Source: Rhodococcus sp. KRD197
Lineage (GTDB): Bacteria; Actinomycetota; Actinomycetes; Mycobacteriales; Mycobacteriaceae
DNA: 64,000 nucleotides
NCBI RefSeq assembly: GCF_017168235.1
Contig: NZ_JABFAO010000002.1
Coordinates: 516,488-580,487, forward strand
Direction of reading: 5' to 3'
Shown here: piece after piece, positions 59,298 through 64,000 of the stretch
Numbering within the stretch: the first letter of the stretch is position 1
Layout of the letters: every line of letters begins with the position of its first letter
The notes under the pieces: generated by a model
Seen by the model: only the letters and a program-made list of their open reading frames with translations
The model's database searches: none
What the model was told of the DNA's origin: nothing
Made by a program: the position numbers and the translations under genes

Positions 59298-61610
59298 TCA
59301 GTCCGAGTCGGCGGAACGGGAGGGAACCATCTCGATCACCACGGACTTCGACGTAGGGCAGTTGCTACCGACCGCAGTCGAGTCGAGCGGGACCAGTGGG
59401 TTGGTCTCCGGGTAGTATGCGGCGACGCACCCGCGTGGAGTGTCGTACTCGACAATCCGGAACCTCGACGCGCGTCGTTCGAGCTTGTCGCCCTCCCACC
59501 TGGTGACCAGATCGACCATCTCGCCGTCACGCAAACCCAGCGCGGCAATGTCCTCGCGGTGGACGAACACCACGCGCCTACCGCCCTCGATCCCGCGGTA
59601 GCGATCGCTCAGACCGTAGATGGTCGTGTTGAACTGATCGTGGCTTCGCAACGTCTGGAGCAGCAGATGCCCCTCCGGCACATGAAGCACCTCGATCGGC
59701 GAGGTCGTGAATTCAGCCTTGCCGGAGGCGGTGTCGAACGTGCGTGAGTCACGGGGCGGATGCGGAAGCACGAACCCGCCGGGGCGTCGCACGTTGACCT
59801 CGTAGCCATCGCAGCCCTTCACCACTCGCGAGATATGTGCGCGGATGCTCCGGTAGTCCTCCCGCATGGCTTTCCAAGCAATGCCGTGGCGGTCACCCAG
59901 CGTTGCCTCGGCGATGCCGGTGACAATAGCGACCTCGGACTTCAGATTCTCGCTCGCAGGCTTCAATGGCCCGCGTGAAGAATGCACCGAGCATGTCGAA
60001 TCCTCCACGGAGATCCACTGCTCGCCGGACTTCTGCACATCCTTCTCGGTGCGTCCCAGCGTCGGCAGAATGAGCGCGGTATCCCCGGTGACCAGGTGCG
60101 AGCGATTGATCTTTGTGGAAATGTGCACCGTCATCCGCAGGCCACGCATCGCGTCGAACGTGACATTCGAGTCCGGTGTCGCCTGCACGAAATTGCCGCC
60201 CAGGCCGAGAAAGAACCGCGCCTTGCCGTCGCGCATCGCCCGAATCGAATCCACGGTGTCGAGACCGTGCTCGCGAGGTGGGTCGAATCCGAACTCTTTC
60301 TCCAGGGCGTCGAGGAAATGTTTCGGCACGCGCTCCCAAATACCCATCGTGCGGTCGCCCTGCACATTCGAGTGCCCCCGAACCGGGAGCAGCCCTGCGC
60401 CGCGCTTGCCGATGTTGCCCTGCGCGAACGCGAGATTGGTGACTTCCTTGATGGTGGCGACGGCGTTGCGGTGCTGTGTCAGCCCCATCGCCCAGCAGAA
60501 GACTGTGGCCGTGGACTCGCGCAGCATCTGCGCGGCTTCGGTGATCTGTTGCCGGGTCAGCCCTGTCGATGTGGTGACGACGTCCCAGTCGACGGCGGTG
60601 ACATTGGACCGCCATCTCTCGAAGCCCGTCGTGTACTGCTCGACGAACTCGTGATCGATGGCGTCCCACTCGACCAGCAGTGACCCGATGGCCTGGAACA
60701 GAGCGAGGTCACCGTTGCCCCTGATCGGTAGGTGAAAATCGGATAGATCGGTTCCGGGACCGACCATCCCACGCGGAGTCTGAGGATTCTTGAAATTGAC
60801 CAGTCCGGCCTCGCGCAGCGGATTGATCGTCAGAATTCTCGCGCCGTTCTGCTTCGCCTTCTCGAGAGCGGACAGCATGCGGGGATGATTGGTGCCCGGA
60901 TTCTGGCCGGCTATGACGATGAGCTGGGCGTCGTAGACATCGTCCAGGGTGACGCTGGCCTTGCCGATTCCGATGGTTTCCTGCAGTGCAACCGAGGTCG
61001 ACTCGTGACACATGTTGGAACAATCCGGCAGATTGTTGGTCCCGAACGCGCGAGCGAAAAGCTGGTAGACGAACGCGGACTCGTTCGACGCCCGCCCGGA
61101 GGTGTAGAAAATTGCCTCGTCCGGACTGTCGAGGGCCCGAAGCTGATCACCGATCAGGGAGAACGCATCTTCCCATGCGATGGGTTCGTAGAAGCGGCCG
61201 CCGGGGCGTTTGACCATCGGATGCGTGATGCGTCCCTGCTGGCCGAGCCAGTGTTCGGACCGCGCGTCGAGATCGTCGATGCTGTGTCGCGCGAAGAACT
61301 CCGGCGTGGCCCGCGTGGTGGTTGCTTCCTCGGCGACTGCCTTGGCGCCGTTCTCGCAGAACTCGGCGGCGTGGCGGTGGCCCGGGTCCGGGTCGGGCCA
61401 CGCGCAGCTCATGCAGTCGAAACCCTCGGCCTGATTGAGATCGAGGAGTGTCCTCGCGGTGCGCAGCGGGCCCATGTGGCCCAGTGCCCGCTTGAGCGAG
61501 ACGGCAACGGCGACGGGCCCCGCAGCGTGCGTCTTGGGCTTCTCCACGCGCAACCGGGCCTCGTCGCCGGACCCGCTTTGCGCAGAGTCGGCCTCGTCGT
61601 GAATGCGCAT
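59298..61610 (-). CDS. FdhF/YdeP-family molybdopterin oxidoreductase
   Basis: 770-aa molybdopterin-guanine-dinucleotide enzyme of the formate-dehydrogenase-alpha-like YdeP group. Features: the N-terminal cysteine region GFDCMSCAWPDP and AEFCENGAKA, the MGD-binding SGRASNESAFVYQLFARAFG, DCSNMCHESTSVAL, GQNPGTNHPRML and GNFVQATPDS, and a C-terminal dinucleotide domain with PETNPLVPL. The true electron donor is not known; YdeP relatives are linked to acid resistance rather than proven formate oxidation. No fdhD or subunit genes are adjacent. ACBP and TetR genes lie upstream on the same strand. Confidence 0.88.
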   Translation of the reverse strand: MRIHDEADSAQSGSGDEARLRVEKPKTHAAGPVAVAVSLKRALGHMGPLRTARTLLDLNQAEGFDCMSCAWPDPDPGHRHAAEFCENGAKAVAEEATTTRATPEFFARHSIDDLDARSEHWLGQQGRITHPMVKRPGGRFYEPIAWEDAFSLIGDQLRALDSPDEAIFYTSGRASNESAFVYQLFARAFGTNNLPDCSNMCHESTSVALQETIGIGKASVTLDDVYDAQLIVIAGQNPGTNHPRMLSALEKAKQNGARILTINPLREAGLVNFKNPQTPRGMVGPGTDLSDFHLPIRGNGDLALFQAIGSLLVEWDAIDHEFVEQYTTGFERWRSNVTAVDWDVVTTSTGLTRQQITEAAQMLRESTATVFCWAMGLTQHRNAVATIKEVTNLAFAQGNIGKRGAGLLPVRGHSNVQGDRTMGIWERVPKHFLDALEKEFGFDPPREHGLDTVDSIRAMRDGKARFFLGLGGNFVQATPDSNVTFDAMRGLRMTVHISTKINRSHLVTGDTALILPTLGRTEKDVQKSGEQWISVEDSTCSVHSSRGPLKPASENLKSEVAIVTGIAEATLGDRHGIAWKAMREDYRSIRAHISRVVKGCDGYEVNVRRPGGFVLPHPPRDSRTFDTASGKAEFTTSPIEVLHVPEGHLLLQTLRSHDQFNTTIYGLSDRYRGIEGGRRVVFVHREDIAALGLRDGEMVDLVTRWEGDKLERRASRFRIVEYDTPRGCVAAYYPETNPLVPLDSTAVGSNCPTSKSVVIEMVPSRSADSD

Positions 61611-61652
61611 ACCGATCCTTTTCGAGTCCGGGTCCGCGCGCAGTGGCCCTGC

Positions 61653-61913
61653 TTACTTGCCGAGAAGGCCAGTAACCAGGTCGATGTACGACTGCTTGGC
61701 GGAATCTTGGCTCGTACCTTCGAGTTTCGCCCAGGCGTCGTACTTGGCGCGGTTTACCATGTCCAATCTACCCGGCCGTTTGCCGTCGACATCGCCTTTC
61801 GTGCCCTGCTTGAACAACGAGTACAGGCGCAGCAGATCGTCGTTGCTGGGCTTGGACGTCAGGGTCTTGACGTCCACCTGTGCCTGCTGGAAAGCCGCGT
61901 CGAGATCGGACAT
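61653..61913 (-). CDS. Acyl-CoA-binding protein
   Basis: 86 aa, the usual ACBP length. The four-helix motif is DDLLRLYSLFKQGTKGDVDG, then MVNRAKYDAWAKLEGTSQDS and AKQSYIDLV. It binds long-chain acyl-CoA in the cytosol as a transport and storage pool. ATG 61913 with AAGGAG upstream decides the start. It follows the TetR gene by 31 bp on the same strand. Confidence 0.93.
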   Translation of the reverse strand: MSDLDAAFQQAQVDVKTLTSKPSNDDLLRLYSLFKQGTKGDVDGKRPGRLDMVNRAKYDAWAKLEGTSQDSAKQSYIDLVTGLLGK

Positions 61914-61944
61914 GTGTGTGCTCCTTGAGTGTCGGGTGTGTCGA

Positions 61945-62523
61945 TCATGGCACGGAGGTCGATGGACGTGCACCGGCGTCGGCGACGAGTCGCACGCAAT
62001 GCGCGAGAAATTTCTCGCGCGCGGTGGTGATGGTGCCGTCGAGATAGCCGACGAACAAAGCCGTCAGGGCGCCGACGACACCGACCGCGACGAGGTGTCG
62101 CTCGTCGTCGTCACCGGCACTCAGGTGTGGTCGCACCAGTTCGACGAAGCTGGGAACCAACGCGAGGCCGCTGCCTCCGATGGCGGGCTCGGTCAGCGGT
62201 GCCAACAACAGGACACGTCCGACGCTGGGGTGATCGAGGACCAGTTCGACGAATGCGCGAACAGCGGCCTCGGGGATATCGGCCGGTTCGCTTGCAGCGG
62301 CAGCGGCGATGGCGGTGCGAGCCTGTTCGCCGACGTGGGCGTAGACGGCGCGAACGTAGGCGTCGCGGTCGGCGAAGCTCTCGTAGAAGTATCGCTCGGT
62401 GAGCCCGGCGCTGCGGCATGCCGCGCGGACGGAGACCGACGGTCCATCGCTGGCTCCGAGCAAGGCCACACCCGCGGTGAGCAGTGCTTCGTGTCGTCGT
62501 TGTCGTCGTTCGTCGAGATTCAC
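61945..62523 (-). CDS. TetR-family regulator, paired with a DUF2236 gene (copy 2)
   Basis: 192 aa. Helix-turn-helix: RRQRRHEALLTAGVALLGAS, then VRAACRSAGLTERYFYESFADRDAYVRAVYAHV. It resembles the TetR at 51193-51807. Divergent from the DUF2236 gene at 62575; the 51-bp gap contains a perfect 9-bp-arm palindrome that should be its operator. The downstream ACBP may be co-transcribed. Confidence 0.9.
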   Translation of the reverse strand: MNLDERRQRRHEALLTAGVALLGASDGPSVSVRAACRSAGLTERYFYESFADRDAYVRAVYAHVGEQARTAIAAAAASEPADIPEAAVRAFVELVLDHPSVGRVLLLAPLTEPAIGGSGLALVPSFVELVRPHLSAGDDDERHLVAVGVVGALTALFVGYLDGTITTAREKFLAHCVRLVADAGARPSTSVP

Positions 62524-62538
62524 CGTTCTCCCAAGCCA

Positions 62539-62574
62539 TTGACTACAGGTGTTGTCAGATCATAGTCTGACAAC
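62539..62574 (+). promoter_or_regulatory. Promoter and TetR operator of the DUF2236 gene
   Basis: TTGACT (62539-62544) and CATAGT (62561-62566), 16 bp apart, look like -35 and -10 boxes. GTTGTCAGA-N6-TCTGACAAC (62551-62574) is a perfect palindrome covering the -10 and touching the ATG at 62575. Binding there would block RNA polymerase directly, and transcription would start at or next to the ATG, giving a leaderless mRNA. Confidence 0.65.
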
Positions 62575-63507
62575 ATGCGTAGTCAGTCGGGTGGCGAGCG
62601 ACCGGTGCCTCTGGGGCCGGAATCGCTGACATGGAAGTACTTCGGAGACTGGAGGGGGATGCTGCAGGGCATCTGGGCTGGGTCGATGCAGAACATGCAC
62701 CCCGGCCTCGGAGCCGGCGTCGAGCAGCACTCGATCTTCTTCGACGAGCGGTGGCAACGGCTGTACCGATCGCTGTATCCCATCGGGGGAGTGGTGTTCG
62801 ACGGCGATCGAGCGGAGCAGACAGCCCTGCAGGTACGTGGCTACCACGACAACATCAAGGGCGTCGACGCGAAGGGGCGGCGCTACCATGCGCTCGATCC
62901 CGACACCTTCTACTGGGCCCATGCCACATTCTTCATGGGCACGATCCTCACCGCCGACCACTTCATGGGAGGCCTCACCGAGGCGCAGAAACGGCAACTG
63001 TTCACCGAGCACATCCAGTGGTACCGGCTCTACGGCATGAGCATGAAACCGGTGCCACAGACCTGGGAGGATTTCCAGGAGTACTGGAGGCACATGTGCA
63101 CCGAGGTGCTCGAGGACAACAAGGCCACCCGCGACGTGCTGGATCTGTCGAACCTGGGCCCGCCGCCCTATGCGTTGTGGATGCCCGAGCGCGTGTGGTC
63201 CGTTTTTCGCAGGCCGATCGCCCGAGGGTTCGTCTGGCTCACCGTCGGGTTGTACGAGCAACCGGTGCGCGATCTGTTGGGCTACACCTGGACCGCGCGC
63301 GACGAGCGGTTGTTCCGTATCACCGGCAAAGTGGTCGATGCGATCTTCAAGCTGGTGCCGCCGCGCTACCGCATGCATCCACGCGGCCGGGCAGGTTGGG
63401 ATCGAGCGCTCGGCCGAGTGGCCGCCGACTCACCGCTGCCGCAGACGCCCGCGCGCAATCTCCCGCCGCTGGCCTCACGCAACGATCCGAAGCACTACAG
63501 CCCTTAG
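62575..63507 (+). CDS. DUF2236 (MpaB/latex-clearing-like) protein, copy 3
   Basis: 310 aa. The family core is GMLQGIWAGSMQNMHPGLGA with the conserved His, then RYHALDPDTFYWAHATFFMG, HIQWYRLYGMSMKPVPQTWE, and PPPYALWMPERVW. A C-terminal RYRMHPRGRAGWDRALGRVA extension follows. ATG 62575 directly abuts the operator and has no ribosome site; GTG 62605 is an alternative if the mRNA is not leaderless. Controlled by the divergent TetR (inference). Activity unknown; haem-dependent oxygenase by family analogy. Confidence 0.83.
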   Translation: MRSQSGGERPVPLGPESLTWKYFGDWRGMLQGIWAGSMQNMHPGLGAGVEQHSIFFDERWQRLYRSLYPIGGVVFDGDRAEQTALQVRGYHDNIKGVDAKGRRYHALDPDTFYWAHATFFMGTILTADHFMGGLTEAQKRQLFTEHIQWYRLYGMSMKPVPQTWEDFQEYWRHMCTEVLEDNKATRDVLDLSNLGPPPYALWMPERVWSVFRRPIARGFVWLTVGLYEQPVRDLLGYTWTARDERLFRITGKVVDAIFKLVPPRYRMHPRGRAGWDRALGRVAADSPLPQTPARNLPPLASRNDPKHYSP

Positions 63508-63578
63508 GCGCTTCGCGCATGTGAGTGGAAATACATAGCCAGCTATGTATTTCCGCTCACATGCGGCGGAGCCGCCTT
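63504..63578. repeat. Dispersed long palindrome, family A copy 4
   Basis: The most complete copy: TTAGGCGCTTCGCGCATGTG, AGTGGAAATACATAG, facing CTATGTATTTCCGCTCACAT, then GCGGCGGAGCCGCCTTA. It lies between convergent DUF2236 and CFA-synthase genes and includes the stop codon of the first and part of the stop codon of the second. Probable bidirectional terminator. Confidence 0.87.
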
Positions 63579-64000
63579 ACCCCTCCCACCAGGGGCGCAG
63601 TGGCAAATCTGCCTCGCCCTTGCTGCCGAGCTTGACGCCCAGCACCTGGTGCAGCTGAACGACGTTGCGTTCGAATCCGAGCCGCGATCCGGCCATGTAC
63701 AGACCCCACACACGTGCGGTGCCCACACCGGCTTCGGCGACGCAGGCGTCCCAGTTCTCCACCAGGTTCTCGCACCACGCTTTCAGGGTGAGCGCGTAGT
63801 GCTCGCGGAGATTCTCCTCGTGCCGAACTTCCAGCCCCACATCCTGCATCTCGGTGATGATGCGACCCGAGCCCGTGAGCTCACCATCGGGGAAGACATA
63901 TCGGTCGATGAACGATCCGGCGCGCGCATGGGCACGGTTGTCCGGGCGGGTGATGCAATGGTTGAGCACCCGGCCACCGACCCGAAGCTTGGACTTGATC
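63577..64000 (-). CDS. Cyclopropane-fatty-acyl-phospholipid synthase (3' part only)
   Basis: The frame stays open to the right edge of the window, so the start is outside. The visible 140 residues are the C-terminal third of a SAM-dependent CFA synthase family enzyme: the HCITRP segment, FIDRYVFPDGELTGSGRII, EMQDVGLEVRHEENLREHYA, TLKAWCENL and GLYMAGSRLGFERN, then VVQLHQVLGVK. The SAM-binding N-terminal part is not visible, so a simple CFA synthase cannot be distinguished from a mycolic-acid-type methyltransferase. In Mtb a similar gene (Rv3720) is beside dnaZX. Confidence 0.88.
   Translation of the reverse strand, partial: IKSKLRVGGRVLNHCITRPDNRAHARAGSFIDRYVFPDGELTGSGRIITEMQDVGLEVRHEENLREHYALTLKAWCENLVENWDACVAEAGVGTARVWGLYMAGSRLGFERNVVQLHQVLGVKLGSKGEADLPLRPWWEG

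Overview
The window looks like chromosome from a high-GC, mycolic-acid-containing actinobacterium (Mycobacteriales), most probably a Rhodococcus or close relative. The reasons are: GC-rich coding with many GTG starts and 4-bp ATGA/GTGA gene overlaps; a complete mce locus (fadD5-yrbEAB-mceABCDEF-mce-associated gene); an actinobacterial-type integration host factor (mIHF); a cyclopropane-fatty-acid synthase; an AspC-type aminotransferase next to the 4.5S SRP RNA and tRNA-Ser; and many TetR and GntR regulators of lipid and alcohol metabolism. The genus is inferred from these features, not searched. Layout: 1-12.2 kb carries an ABC exporter (5' end outside the window), the queuosine-salvage genes tgt, yhhQ and gluQ, an oxidative operon (SDR, ferritin-like diiron protein, Baeyer-Villiger-type monooxygenase, MerR regulator) placed between tgt and yhhQ, and a LysR / MHS transporter / 3-hydroxybutyrate dehydrogenase divergon. 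The SDR of the oxidative operon carries an in-frame TGA where a Trp codon is expected. 12.2-13.1 kb is repeat-rich non-coding DNA around tRNA-Ser(GGA) and the SRP RNA. 13.1-29.8 kb is mostly housekeeping: aspC, a DHA2 drug exporter with its TetR repressor and two operator copies, a secreted lipase, ynfA, a phoU-transglutaminase-glycosylase-XPB-like chain of overlapping genes, an HxlR/NTF2-fold divergon, dnaX and a NarL-type two-component system. 30-34.7 kb holds the fadA-fadB beta-oxidation pair, a GntR regulator and an mIHF paralogue. 34.9-45.1 kb is the mce operon, read on the minus strand from fadD5 to the mce-associated gene. 45.2-51.2 kb is a divergent cluster for oxidation of an alcohol or acyl-CoA: nitronate monooxygenase and enoyl-CoA hydratase on one side; a tandem two-headed TetR, a GXWXG/DUF4334 protein, a zinc alcohol dehydrogenase and an acyl-CoA dehydrogenase on the other. 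51.2-64 kb contains three DUF2236 (MpaB/latex-clearing-like) genes, two of them divergent from closely similar TetR genes and the third in an operon with an aldehyde dehydrogenase. It also holds a lipoprotein serine protease, a secreted hydrolase, a YdeP-like molybdopterin oxidoreductase, an acyl-CoA-binding protein and the 3' part of a CFA synthase. How the parts fit: much of the window concerns uptake, activation and oxidation of lipids and related hydrophobic compounds (mce/fadD5, fadAB, ECH, ACAD, ACBP, BVMO, ALDH, DUF2236), each part with its own local regulator. The most unusual signals are: a four-copy family of long intergenic palindromes that embed the stop codons of the genes they separate; a second palindrome family of identical 55-bp length flanking tRNA-Ser; the duplicated TetR/DUF2236 divergon, with a perfect operator lying over what looks like a leaderless promoter; two paralogous GntR genes sharing an upstream 11-mer; and a tiny translationally coupled leader frame before one of those GntR genes. 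No CRISPR array, insertion sequence, prophage or recognisable anti-phage system was seen.
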